This document shows, piece by piece, positions 1 through 10,833 of a DNA stretch of 43,421 nt. The stretch lies in assembly GCA_018826515.1 (NCBI GenBank), contig JAHKAM010000020.1, positions 1 through 43,421 on the forward strand, read 5' to 3'. This DNA is from Alphaproteobacteria bacterium (GTDB lineage: Bacteria > Pseudomonadota > Alphaproteobacteria > Caulobacterales > Caulobacteraceae). The notes below the pieces were generated by a model. It did no database searches, was not told the DNA's origin, and saw only the letters and a program-made list of their open reading frames with translations. Made by a program: the position numbers and the translations under genes. The first letter of the stretch is position 1; every line of letters starts with the position of its first letter.

Positions 1-2036
1 ACCTGCACCGTGGTCTGGAAGTTGGTGTAGTCGTAGAAATAGGCCGCGCCGTCGAGGCGCAGGGCGCCGCCCATCATCGCCGTCTTGGCGCCGACCTCGT
101 AGCTGTCGACCTGTTCGGCGTCGACGAAGGTGAAGCCGGGGGCGCCGAAGGGCGCGGACGGGGCGCTGGGGGCCAGCACCGCCGGACGGCGACCGCGGGC
201 GTAGTTGGCGTACAGGTTGGTGTCGTCGGTCAGGGCGTAGCGGGCCGTGGCGCGCCAGGTCAGGCCGTCGTCCTCGAGATCCTGGCTGACGACGTCGCCA
301 TTGCCGGCGGTCGGCTGGAAGGTCAGGCCGAACAGCGGGAAGGCGGCGGTCACCGGGGCGTTGGCGGCGCCGGGCTGGGCCAGCTGGAACACCAGGCCGT
401 TGGCGAAGGCGCCGAGGGCCGCGGCCTGGGCCAGGGCGGCGGGCGTGCCCTGGGCGACCAGGGCGGCGATCTGGCCCTGCAGCTGCTGCACCGCCAGCAG
501 GCCGCCGAGGATCGAACGACCGTTCAGGGCGGCGGTGGAGATGCCGCTGGTCTTGTCGTCCTGCGTCCAGCGGACGCCGAGGGCGAACTCCAGCCGGTCG
601 GTCGGACGCCAGGTCGCGTCGCCGAACACATCCCAGGATTCCAGCTCGCCGGAGTTGGTGGCGGTTTCGATGTGCGAGGCCTTCAGATTGTTGCGGATGC
701 CCGGGATGAAGGGCGCCGGGATGCCGAAGGCGGCCAGGATGGGATCGAGCAGGGCCGGGCTCGAGAAGGCGGCGAGGGGCAGGGCGGTCGTGCCGACGGC
801 GGCGGGATTGCCGTCCAGAAGACCCGCCAGCTGGGCGAGGGCCACGCGCTCGTTGAACTCGGTCGGGGTGCGCTGGAAGCCATCTTCCTTGAAGTAACCG
901 GCGCCGATGAAGCCGGAGAGGGCGCCGCCATTGTCCCAGTTCAGGCGCAGTTCCTGGCTGAACTGGTCGCCATAGGCGTCCTCGACAGCCGAGAGCAGGG
1001 GCAGGGAGATGCCGTCGGGATCGAACGTCTCATAGGATTCGAACTCGCGCCAGGCGGTGGTCGAGGTCAGGGTCAGGCTGTCGGTCAGGTCGAACCGGCC
1101 GATGCCGGTGACCCCCTGGACCGTGCGGTCGAGGCCCAAGGTCCGCCCGCCGTCGATGGCCGTCCATGGGGTGAAGGCCGCGCCGTCCCAGGGATCGCGC
1201 CCGCCCAGCAGCACGCCGGTCGTCGGGTCGGCGGGGCCGTAGGCCATGGCCTTGAACGAAGTCCCGGGCGCCTGGTCCGTCTGATAGTTGGCGATCAGGT
1301 CGAAGCGGAAGGCGTCGGTGGGCTGGAAGGCGACACCGAGGCGGAAGGCCTCGGTGTCAAAGCCGTTGTAGTCCTCGCCGCCGAGCAGGTTCTCGACATA
1401 GCCGTCCCGGGTCTTCATGCGCGTGGCGAAGCGCAGGGCGGCGGTGTCGCCCAGCGGCGCATTCACCATCAGCTCAACCATCCGGTAGTCGAGATTGCCA
1501 ATGGAGGCGCGGGCGGCGGCGTCCCAGCCGGCGATGTCGGCCTTGTTCTGGATCACATTGATCGCGCCGATCAGCGCCCCGCGCCCGTAGAGGGTCGATT
1601 GCGGGCCCTTGGCGACCTCGATCCGCGCGATGTCGAACAGTTCGACGTAGGAGCCGCGCGATTTCGAGATCGAGACGCCGTCCTGATAGACCGACACGCG
1701 CGGTTCATTGGTGGCCTCGCCCGAGTCCGAGGTGATGCCGCGCATCACGAAGCCGGGGTTGTTGGGAGACTGGTTCTGCACCAGCAGGCCGGGGGTGAAG
1801 GCCGAGAGCTCCTCGAAGTCCTGGATGCCGAGGTTTTCCAGCATTTCGCCGCTGTAGGCCGTGAGCGCGAATGGCACGTCGGCGGCGCTCTGCTCGCGCA
1901 GCTGGGCGGTGACGATGACCTCGTCCAGCTGGCTGGGCTCGACGGTCTGCGCGGCCACGCTGCCGGCCAGGCCCCAGACGACGCTCAGCGCACTGGCGCC
2001 GAGCAGGATGGACGAACGGTGTGAACGATGAATCAT
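1..2036 (-). CDS. TonB-dependent receptor, 3' end outside window
   Basis: Outer-membrane beta-barrel receptor that takes up a ligand using TonB/ExbBD energy; the ligand cannot be read from the sequence. The ATG at 2036 is followed by a signal peptide (about residues 1-30, ending AGSVAAQ). A TonB-box-like stretch (LDEVIVTAQ, about residues 37-45) and a plug domain follow, with the typical FTPGLLVQNQ, VMRGI, VSVYQDGV and RIEVAKGPQSTLYGRGALIGAINV segments (about 45-150). The rest is barrel-like alternating sequence. About 678 codons are visible and the frame is open to base 1, so the C-terminal strands are missing. It is divergent from the ATP-grasp cassette across a 283-bp gap. The family call is secure; substrate and gene name are unknown. 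Confidence 0.93.
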   Translation of the reverse strand, partial: MIHRSHRSSILLGASALSVVWGLAGSVAAQTVEPSQLDEVIVTAQLREQSAADVPFALTAYSGEMLENLGIQDFEELSAFTPGLLVQNQSPNNPGFVMRGITSDSGEATNEPRVSVYQDGVSISKSRGSYVELFDIARIEVAKGPQSTLYGRGALIGAINVIQNKADIAGWDAAARASIGNLDYRMVELMVNAPLGDTAALRFATRMKTRDGYVENLLGGEDYNGFDTEAFRLGVAFQPTDAFRFDLIANYQTDQAPGTSFKAMAYGPADPTTGVLLGGRDPWDGAAFTPWTAIDGGRTLGLDRTVQGVTGIGRFDLTDSLTLTSTTAWREFESYETFDPDGISLPLLSAVEDAYGDQFSQELRLNWDNGGALSGFIGAGYFKEDGFQRTPTEFNERVALAQLAGLLDGNPAAVGTTALPLAAFSSPALLDPILAAFGIPAPFIPGIRNNLKASHIETATNSGELESWDVFGDATWRPTDRLEFALGVRWTQDDKTSGISTAALNGRSILGGLLAVQQLQGQIAALVAQGTPAALAQAAALGAFANGLVFQLAQPGAANAPVTAAFPLFGLTFQPTAGNGDVVSQDLEDDGLTWRATARYALTDDTNLYANYARGRRPAVLAPSAPSAPFGAPGFTFVDAEQVDSYEVGAKTAMMGGALRLDGAAYFYDYTNFQTTVQ

Positions 2037-2319
2037 GGCGGCCCCCGACGAATGCAGAAGGCCGCGTACCGCTCGTTCGTGCCGCATCCGCGACACGGCC
2101 GCGACCGCACGGTGAACCTGCTGCGTCGGGCGTGTGATGGTTCGTCCGTGGACCCCTGTTCGACCGTCGGCCATGCGCGGGCGTCGGTCGCTTCCGGACA
2201 GCCTGCGGCGGACCGGTTGCGCCGGGTCCCGACACTGAACCTTTGCGGCGGCGCAACATTCCTGTTGCGCCAGCGCCGCCAGTCGGGCCACGCTGCCAGA
2301 TCGTTGCAGTGGGAGCAGC
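2037..2319. promoter_or_regulatory. Divergent promoter region, TonB receptor / ATP-grasp cassette
   Basis: This 283-bp gap must hold the promoters of the leftward receptor gene and the rightward four-gene cassette. No convincing -35/-10 pair stands out. The main visible structure is the dyad at 2245-2280, listed separately. A GGGAG Shine-Dalgarno-like stretch precedes the ATG at 2320. Confidence 0.5.
2245..2280. repeat. Inverted repeat in leader of ATP-grasp/Anbu cassette
   Basis: The arms GGCGCAACA (2250-2258) and TGTTGCGCC (2263-2271) are perfectly complementary over 9 bp around a TTCC loop. Outer GCGGC (2245-2249) and GCCGC (2275-2279) can extend the stem past a 3-nt bulge. The dyad lies about 50 bp before the ATG at 2320 and has no T-run, so an operator or leader hairpin is more likely than a terminator. 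The half-site TTGCGCC also occurs once more at 2217-2223. Confidence 0.6.
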
Positions 2320-3732
2320 ATGGCGTTCGACGAGATGTCCGGTGACGGCGGCGGGGTCCGTGAGAGCTATCGCGGACTTGCGCGGTGGCTGGCCGAGGCC
2401 CCTGAGGGCCTGCTCCAGGCGCGCTCGCGTCAGGCCGAGCTGTTCTTCCGCCGCATGGGCATCACCTTCGCCGTCTATGGCGACGCCGAGTCCAGCGAGC
2501 GGCTGATCCCGTTCGACGTCGTGCCGCGGATCATCGGCGCGTCCGAATGGGCCGGGCTGGAGGCGGGCCTGACCCAGCGGGTGCGGGCCATCAACCTGTT
2601 CCTCGCCGACGTCTACGGACCGCAGGAGTGTCTCAAGGCCGGCATCGTCCCGGCCGAGCTGATCCTGACCAACCCCCACTATGTGCCCGAGATGCAGGGC
2701 CGGCGGCCGCCACGCGGGGTCTGGGTCCACATCGCCGGCGTCGATCTGGTGCGCACGGGCGAGGACGGCTTCTACGTGCTGGAAGACAACTGCCGCACGC
2801 CGTCCGGGGTCTCCTACATGCTGGAGAACCGCGAGATGATGATGCGGTTGTTCCCCGACCTGTTCGCCGACTATCCGGTGCGGCCGGTCGAGACCTATAC
2901 GGACATGCTGCTGGCTTCGCTGCGGGCCTCGGCCCCCGAGGCGGCCGGGTCCGATCCGACCATCGTGGTCCTGACCCCGGGGCCGTTCAACTCGGCCTAT
3001 TACGAACACTCCTTCCTGGCCGACAAACTGGGCGTCGATCTCGTCGAGGGCCGGGATCTCTATGTCGATGACGGCAAGGTCTTCATGCGCACGACCCGGG
3101 GCCGCCAGCAGGTCGATGTGGTCTATCGCCGGATCGACGACGACTTCCTCGATCCCCTGACCTTCCGCCCGGATTCGACGTTGGGCGTGCCGGGGCTGAT
3201 GACGGCCTATCAGGCGGGAACCGTGACCCTGGCCAATGCGGTCGGGACCGGCGTGGCCGACGACAAGGCCGTCTATACCTACATGCCCGAGATCATCCGC
3301 TTCTTCACCGGCGAGGAGCCGATCCTGAAGAACGTCCCGACCTGGCGCTGCCGCGAGCCGGAGGCGCTGAAGGAAGTGCTGTCGAAGCTCGACCAGCTGG
3401 TGGTCAAGGAGGTCGGCGGCTCGGGCGGCTACGGCATGCTGGTCGGCCCCGCGGCGACGAAGGCCGAGATCGAGGCCTTCCGCAGGAAGCTGATCGACGA
3501 TCCCGACGACTTCATCGCCCAGCCGACCCTGGACCTGTCGACCGCGCCGACCCTGGACAAGGGTGAGTTGCACGGCCGCCACGTCGATCTGCGGCCGTTC
3601 GTGCTCAGCAGCCCGGATGGGATCAAGGTCGCGCCCGGCGGGCTGACCCGGGTGGCGCTCAAGCCGGGCTCGCTGGTGGTCAACTCCAGCCAGGGCGGCG
3701 GAACCAAGGACACCTGGGTGCTGGATGTTTGA
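2320..3732 (+). CDS. Circularly permuted type 2 ATP-grasp protein
   Basis: A 470-residue protein of the circularly permuted ATP-grasp family (COG2308; old DUF404/DUF407), predicted to form amide or peptide bonds using ATP. The visible family segments are EDNCRTPSGVSYMLENR (about 153-170), the LTPGPFNSAYYEHSFLAD region (about 215-235), a glycine-rich nucleotide loop VVKEVGGSGGYGMLVGP (about 362-378), and the C-terminal LRPFVLSS and VNSSQGGGTKDTWVL. The ATG at 2320 has a GGGAG upstream, and the alternative in-frame start MSGDGG is less well placed. The TGA is immediately followed by the next gene's ATG. The family is known to occur with alpha-E, transglutaminase and Anbu genes, as here. The substrate is not established. 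Confidence 0.92.
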   Translation: MAFDEMSGDGGGVRESYRGLARWLAEAPEGLLQARSRQAELFFRRMGITFAVYGDAESSERLIPFDVVPRIIGASEWAGLEAGLTQRVRAINLFLADVYGPQECLKAGIVPAELILTNPHYVPEMQGRRPPRGVWVHIAGVDLVRTGEDGFYVLEDNCRTPSGVSYMLENREMMMRLFPDLFADYPVRPVETYTDMLLASLRASAPEAAGSDPTIVVLTPGPFNSAYYEHSFLADKLGVDLVEGRDLYVDDGKVFMRTTRGRQQVDVVYRRIDDDFLDPLTFRPDSTLGVPGLMTAYQAGTVTLANAVGTGVADDKAVYTYMPEIIRFFTGEEPILKNVPTWRCREPEALKEVLSKLDQLVVKEVGGSGGYGMLVGPAATKAEIEAFRRKLIDDPDDFIAQPTLDLSTAPTLDKGELHGRHVDLRPFVLSSPDGIKVAPGGLTRVALKPGSLVVNSSQGGGTKDTWVLDV

Positions 3733-4665
3733 ATGCTGAGCCGCACCGCAGACAGCCTGTACTGGACCGGCCGCTATATCGAGCGGGCGGACTTTCTCGC
3801 CCGTATCCTCGAGGCCACGCTGAGGCTGGCCGCCATTCCGACGCGCGGCGACGGCGACGCCGAGACGGTCTGGGCCAGCGCCCTGGCCTCGGCCGGCGCC
3901 CCCAAGGCGCTGGGCCGGTCCCCGACCGAGAAGTCGGTGCGGGAGTATCTGGCCTTCGCCCCGAACAATTCCTCATCCATCACAGCCTGCATCACCCGCG
4001 CCCGCACCAACGCCCGGTCGGTGCGCACGGCCCTGACCGTCGAGCTTTGGGAGGCCATCAACGGGGCCTGGAACGGGCTGGAGGAACAGGGCCAGCCGAC
4101 CCGGCGGGACGATTTTGCGCAGTTCCTCGAATGGGTGAAGACGGTCACCCTGTCGGTCGAGGGCGCGACCAGCCGGACCATGCTGCGCAACGACGGCTAT
4201 TATTTCCTGCGGCTCGGCGCGGCCATCGAGCGGGCCGACAACACCGCCCGCCTGCTGGACGTCAAATACCACCTGTTGCTGCCCGAGGGCGAACGGGTCG
4301 GCGGGCAGCTGGACTATTTCCAGTGGACCACCCTGCTGCGGGAAGTCTCGGCCCTGACCGCCTATCGCTGGGTCTATCGCGACAGCGTCAAGCCGTGGCT
4401 GGTCGCCGACCTGCTGGTGCTGAACCGCCAGATGCCGCGCTCGCTGGCCAGCTGCCAGGCCTCGATCGTGCGCTATCTGGAACGGCTGGCCAGCGACTAC
4501 GGCCGACGGGGGCCGGCCCAGCGGCTGGCGGCGGACCGGATGCGGGCGTTCGACAATTCGCGCATGGAAGCCATCTTCCAGTCCGGCCTTCACGAGTACA
4601 TCCAGGCCTTCCTCGGCGAGAATCATCGCCTGGGTCAGGCCATCCATGACCAGTATCTGAGCTAA
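3733..4665 (+). CDS. Alpha-E domain protein (DUF403)
   Basis: A 310-residue, all-helical alpha-E protein, the standard partner of the permuted ATP-grasp. It starts directly after the upstream TGA with no gap, so translation is probably coupled. Two related segments carry the family signature: YWTGRYIERADFLARIL (about residues 11-27) and LGAAIERADNTARLLDVKY (about 159-177). Both contain the IERAD core, which suggests an internal duplication. There is no signal peptide and no obvious catalytic motif. The biochemical role of alpha-E proteins is not settled; a helper or scaffold for the amidoligase is inferred from constant gene neighbourhood. The cassette continues 2 bp after its TAA. Confidence 0.92.
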   Translation: MLSRTADSLYWTGRYIERADFLARILEATLRLAAIPTRGDGDAETVWASALASAGAPKALGRSPTEKSVREYLAFAPNNSSSITACITRARTNARSVRTALTVELWEAINGAWNGLEEQGQPTRRDDFAQFLEWVKTVTLSVEGATSRTMLRNDGYYFLRLGAAIERADNTARLLDVKYHLLLPEGERVGGQLDYFQWTTLLREVSALTAYRWVYRDSVKPWLVADLLVLNRQMPRSLASCQASIVRYLERLASDYGRRGPAQRLAADRMRAFDNSRMEAIFQSGLHEYIQAFLGENHRLGQAIHDQYLS

Positions 4666-4667
4666 GC

Positions 4668-5495
4668 GTGCGCGTCCGTATCGACCATGCGACCACCTAT
4701 GACTACGACCGGGCGGCGCGTTTCATCATCCAGACGCTGCGGCTGACGCCGCGCTCGTCCGAGGCCCAGCAGGTCCGTCACTGGCGGGTCGAGACGGATG
4801 TCGACGCCCGGATCCGTCAGTCCGAGGACGCCTTCGGCAACGTTGTCCACACCCTCTACACCGAACAGCCGACCCAGAGCCTGACCGTCCGGGTCTCGGG
4901 CGAGGTGATCACCACCGACACGGCCGGTGTGGTTCCGGCGGGGCAGGAGACCCTGTCGCCGCTGGTCTTCCTGCGCGACACCGCCCTGACCCGGCCCGAC
5001 AAGCTGATCTCGGTCTTCGCCTCGGAGTTTTCGGCCCATCCCCCGCTCGAACGGCTGCATCGGCTGATGGTGGGGATCCACGGCTCGGTGGCCTTTGAGG
5101 TCGGGGTGACGACGCCCACCCACACGGCGGCGGAGGTGCTCGCCCTCGGCCGCGGCGTCTGTCAGGACCACGCCCATGTCTTCATCGCCTGCGCCCGGCA
5201 GATGGGCATGCCGGCCCGCTATGTCTCCGGCCATCTGCTGCGCCGGGACGGCAAGGACGACCAGGAGGCGGCGCACGCCTGGGCCGAGGCCTGGCTGCCG
5301 GACCTCGGCTGGGTCGGCTTCGATCCCGCCAACGGCATCTGCGCCACCGACCGCTATGTGCGGGTCGCCGTCGGCCTGGACTATCGGGGCGCGGCTCCCG
5401 TGCGCGGAGCCAGCTATGGCGGCGGCGGCGAACGGCTGGCGGTGCGGCTGAACGTGCGTGATGCCGACATGCAACAGGGTCAGCAGCAGGCCTAG
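4668..5495 (+). CDS. Transglutaminase-like cysteine protease/amidase
   Basis: A 275-residue transglutaminase-fold protein with the N-terminal beta region typical of bacterial members (RIDHATTYDYDRAARFIIQTLRLTPR). The catalytic triad is intact: Cys165 in GRGVCQDHAH, His203 in AHAWAEAWL and Asp219 in GFDPANG. Bacterial members usually act as peptidases or amide-bond hydrolases rather than cross-linkers. The start is GTG at 4668, 2 bp after the alpha-E stop, with no clear Shine-Dalgarno, so it probably depends on coupling. It has no signal peptide, so it is cytoplasmic like the rest of the cassette. In this context it probably cleaves or edits the product made by the ATP-grasp protein; that is inference. 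Confidence 0.92.
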   Translation: MRVRIDHATTYDYDRAARFIIQTLRLTPRSSEAQQVRHWRVETDVDARIRQSEDAFGNVVHTLYTEQPTQSLTVRVSGEVITTDTAGVVPAGQETLSPLVFLRDTALTRPDKLISVFASEFSAHPPLERLHRLMVGIHGSVAFEVGVTTPTHTAAEVLALGRGVCQDHAHVFIACARQMGMPARYVSGHLLRRDGKDDQEAAHAWAEAWLPDLGWVGFDPANGICATDRYVRVAVGLDYRGAAPVRGASYGGGGERLAVRLNVRDADMQQGQQQA

Positions 5496-5566
5496 GTCAT
5501 GGGTTACCGGACGCAGGAATCTGTTACCGTGAACGCCATGACGGACGGGCGGGATTCGCACGCCGC

Positions 5567-6331
5567 ATGACCTATTGCGTGGGCATGCTGGTGGAGGAGG
5601 GGTTGGCGTTGATCGCCGACACCCGCACCAATGCGGGCGTCGACAGCATCTCGACCTATCGCAAGCTGCATGTCGTCGACCGTCCGGGCGAGCGGGTGCT
5701 GGGCGTCTGCACCGCGGGCAATCTGTCGGTGACCCAGACGGCCATGGCCATGGCGCACGAGGGCGTCCACCTGAACGTCGGCGAGCCGGCCGAGACGCTG
5801 GAGACCGCCCCGACCCTGTTCCGGTGCGCCCAGATCCTCGGCCACGCCCTGCGCAGCGTACGTCTGTCGATCGCGCCCGGGCTCGAGGCCGACAGCCTGA
5901 ATACCTCGGCCACCATGCTGCTGGGCGGCCAGATCAACGGCGGCGACATGGGCCTGTTCCTGATCTACAGCCAGGGCAATTTCATCGAATGCGGGCCTGA
6001 CACACCCTACCTCCAGATCGGCGAGCTGAAATACGGCAAGCCGATCCTGTCCAGCGGACTGGCGTTCGACAGCCCGCTGGCCGAGGCGGTCAAACTGGGG
6101 CTGATCTCCTTTTCGACCACCATGCGCTCGAACGTCGGCGTCGGCGCGCCGTTCGATGTCCTGACCCTGCGCCGCGACTATTTCAGCGGCGACCAGCGGC
6201 GGATCGAGCAGGACGATTCCTATTTCGCCGACCTGCACCTGCGCTGGACCCAGGCCCAGGCGGCCGCGCGCCGCTCGATGCCCGAGCCGCCGTGGATGAA
6301 GCGGCCCAGACCCTCGGCCGTCGAGGCCTGA
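5567..6331 (+). CDS. Proteasome-like protease Anbu
   Basis: A 254-residue Ntn-hydrolase of the Anbu family, the ancestral-type bacterial proteasome beta-like subunit. Removal of Met1 would expose Thr2 as the N-terminal nucleophile (MTYCVGMLVEEG). The proteasome-type partners Asp18 (ALIADTRTNAG) and Lys33 (STYRKLHVV) are in the expected places, so the enzyme looks intact. Further family segments are VCTAGNLSVTQ, LLGGQINGGDMGLFLIYSQGNFIE and FDVLTLRRDYF. The start is fixed because the nucleophile must be residue 2. A short in-frame mini-ORF overlaps the start by ATGA. The gene is last in the cassette and is followed by a strong hairpin terminator. Confidence 0.95.
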   Translation: MTYCVGMLVEEGLALIADTRTNAGVDSISTYRKLHVVDRPGERVLGVCTAGNLSVTQTAMAMAHEGVHLNVGEPAETLETAPTLFRCAQILGHALRSVRLSIAPGLEADSLNTSATMLLGGQINGGDMGLFLIYSQGNFIECGPDTPYLQIGELKYGKPILSSGLAFDSPLAEAVKLGLISFSTTMRSNVGVGAPFDVLTLRRDYFSGDQRRIEQDDSYFADLHLRWTQAQAAARRSMPEPPWMKRPRPSAVEA

Positions 6332-6342
6332 GCCGCCCCGGC

Positions 6343-6370
6343 GGCGGGACCGCCCCCGGTCCCGCCTTTC
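6343..6370 (+). terminator. Intrinsic terminator after Anbu
   Basis: A perfect 10-bp stem, GGCGGGACCG (6343-6352) with CGGTCCCGCC (6357-6366), closes a CCCC loop and is followed by TTTC. It sits 11 bp after the Anbu stop and before the convergent amidohydrolase stop. The T-run is only on the plus strand and is short, so it should mainly end the Anbu cassette transcript. Confidence 0.75.
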
Positions 6371-6385
6371 CCGTCAGACCGGCCC

Positions 6386-9733
<3,348 letters not shown>

Positions 9734-9882
9734 GATGTTTCATCCCCGGGGACAGTCGGACGTCTCGCGCCGCTCGCCGGCCGCGTCCTTGCGGGGCGCA
9801 GATGAACATTGTCGGGAGGCGGAAGTCCAGCCGGACGCGCCGATCCGACTGCCGGTCGCTCAGTGTCGGGAAGAGAGGACGA

Positions 9883-9958
<76 letters not shown>

Positions 9959-10001
9959 GGACCATTCGTCTGGACGGGGCCACGCAAGGCCCGTGCCGTT
10001 T

Positions 10002-10033
10002 CGCCGTGTGCCGGTCCGGGACCGGTTTCGGCG
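10002..10033. repeat. Compound inverted repeat between tRNA-Lys and Hpt gene
   Basis: CCGGTCC (10011-10017) and GGACCGG (10019-10025) form a perfect 7-bp arm pair around one G. Outer CGCCG (10002-10006) and CGGCG (10029-10033) extend the symmetry. There is no T-tract. It lies upstream of both the leftward tRNA and the rightward Hpt gene, so it could be an operator or an RNA hairpin. The role is unknown. Confidence 0.5.
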
Positions 10034-10156
10034 AGGGGGCGTACCTAATGGGTGCGGCCTTCGCGCGCAAGGGAAATGGGGCCGTCGTTTCGGTTTGTCG
10101 CAGGAACGGCTACGCTCGCCGCGGAATCAGCCGCGGGCGGCGGGGAGACGAGGCAT

Positions 10157-10510
10157 ATGGCGCTCAGGGACCTGTCCGGGGCCGTCGATTTCGCCGTGCT
10201 GGAACGGATGACCGGCGGCGACGACGGCATCACCGAGGAGGTGCTCGGCCTGTTCGTCCAGCAGGCGGCGATGTGGTCGCCGATGCTGGACGTGCGCGAG
10301 GACGGCTGGCGCGACGGGGTGCATACGATCCGGGGCGCCGCGGCGGGCATCGGAGCCGCGGCCCTCGCGGCGGCCTGCCAGACGGCCGAGGCGGCCGACA
10401 AGGCCGAAGCCCCGCCGCTGCTGGACCGCGTGCGCGACGCGCTGGAGATCGCTTTGGCCGATGTGGCGGCCTTCCGGCACGCGCTGATGCTCAAAAGCCT
10501 GAGGGGCTAG
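10157..10510 (+). CDS. Hpt (histidine phosphotransfer) domain protein
   Basis: A 117-residue protein consisting of a single Hpt four-helix domain, which passes phosphate between response-regulator receivers. The phosphoacceptor is probably His56 in VHTIRGAAAGIGA, which matches the HxxRG pattern of Hpt proteins. The ATG at 10157 is preferred because a GGGAGACGAGG Shine-Dalgarno-like stretch lies just upstream; the frame is open further back to 10052, but that extension is Arg/Ala/Gly-rich and not Hpt-like. No kinase or regulator gene is adjacent, so its partners are elsewhere. Its TAG shares a CTAG with the stop codon of the convergent chorismate mutase gene. Confidence 0.85.
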   Translation: MALRDLSGAVDFAVLERMTGGDDGITEEVLGLFVQQAAMWSPMLDVREDGWRDGVHTIRGAAAGIGAAALAAACQTAEAADKAEAPPLLDRVRDALEIALADVAAFRHALMLKSLRG

Positions 10511-10833
10511 CCGCGGGTCCGGTCGAAGGTCTCGAACTCGTGGGCGATGCAGCGGTCGATCAGGGTGCGCCAGACCGGCTCGGCGATGGCCGCCGACAGG
10601 CCGGCCGGACCGGCGGCGGCCAGCACCTTGGCCACCACATCCTCGATGCGGGCGTCGTCATGCACCACCGAACGGTCCGGCTTGATGCGGGCGGCGGCGT
10701 CCATATAGCGCTGACGCTCGGCCAGCAGCCGCACCAGGGCGCGGTCGAGGGCGTCGACGCCCTGGCGCACCTCGGCCATGGAGGCGCAGGCTTCCGGCGC
10801 GGTGCGCGGATCGATCGTGACGTTATCCGACAA
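10507..10833 (-). CDS. Chorismate mutase, AroQ type
   Basis: A small all-helical chorismate mutase converting chorismate to prephenate for Phe/Tyr synthesis. The visible family features are VRQGVDALDRALVRLLAERQRYMDAAARIK in helix 1 (the Arg and the Leu/Leu/Arg ladder) and the C-terminal VWRTLIDRCIAHEFETFD. The start is uncertain. TTG at 10833 has a GGAG 7 nt upstream and begins MSDNVTIDP. An ATG at 10851 in the same frame would add six residues encoded wholly inside the end of the reductase gene. The coding region overlaps the upstream reductase stop, so the two are probably co-transcribed. About 108 residues is a normal length for a monofunctional AroQ. Confidence 0.88.
   Translation of the reverse strand: MSDNVTIDPRTAPEACASMAEVRQGVDALDRALVRLLAERQRYMDAAARIKPDRSVVHDDARIEDVVAKVLAAAGPAGLSAAIAEPVWRTLIDRCIAHEFETFDRTRG

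Noticed and set aside
2250..2271. Terminator for the left-hand receptor or an unseen gene
   Set aside because: There is no T-run on either strand and no gene ends here. Both flanking genes start outward from this gap.
1705..3582. Open frame of 625 codons on the minus strand
   Set aside because: It spans the TonB receptor start, the gap and most of the ATP-grasp gene, and its product is low-complexity His/Arg/Gly/Asp-rich. It is a shadow frame.
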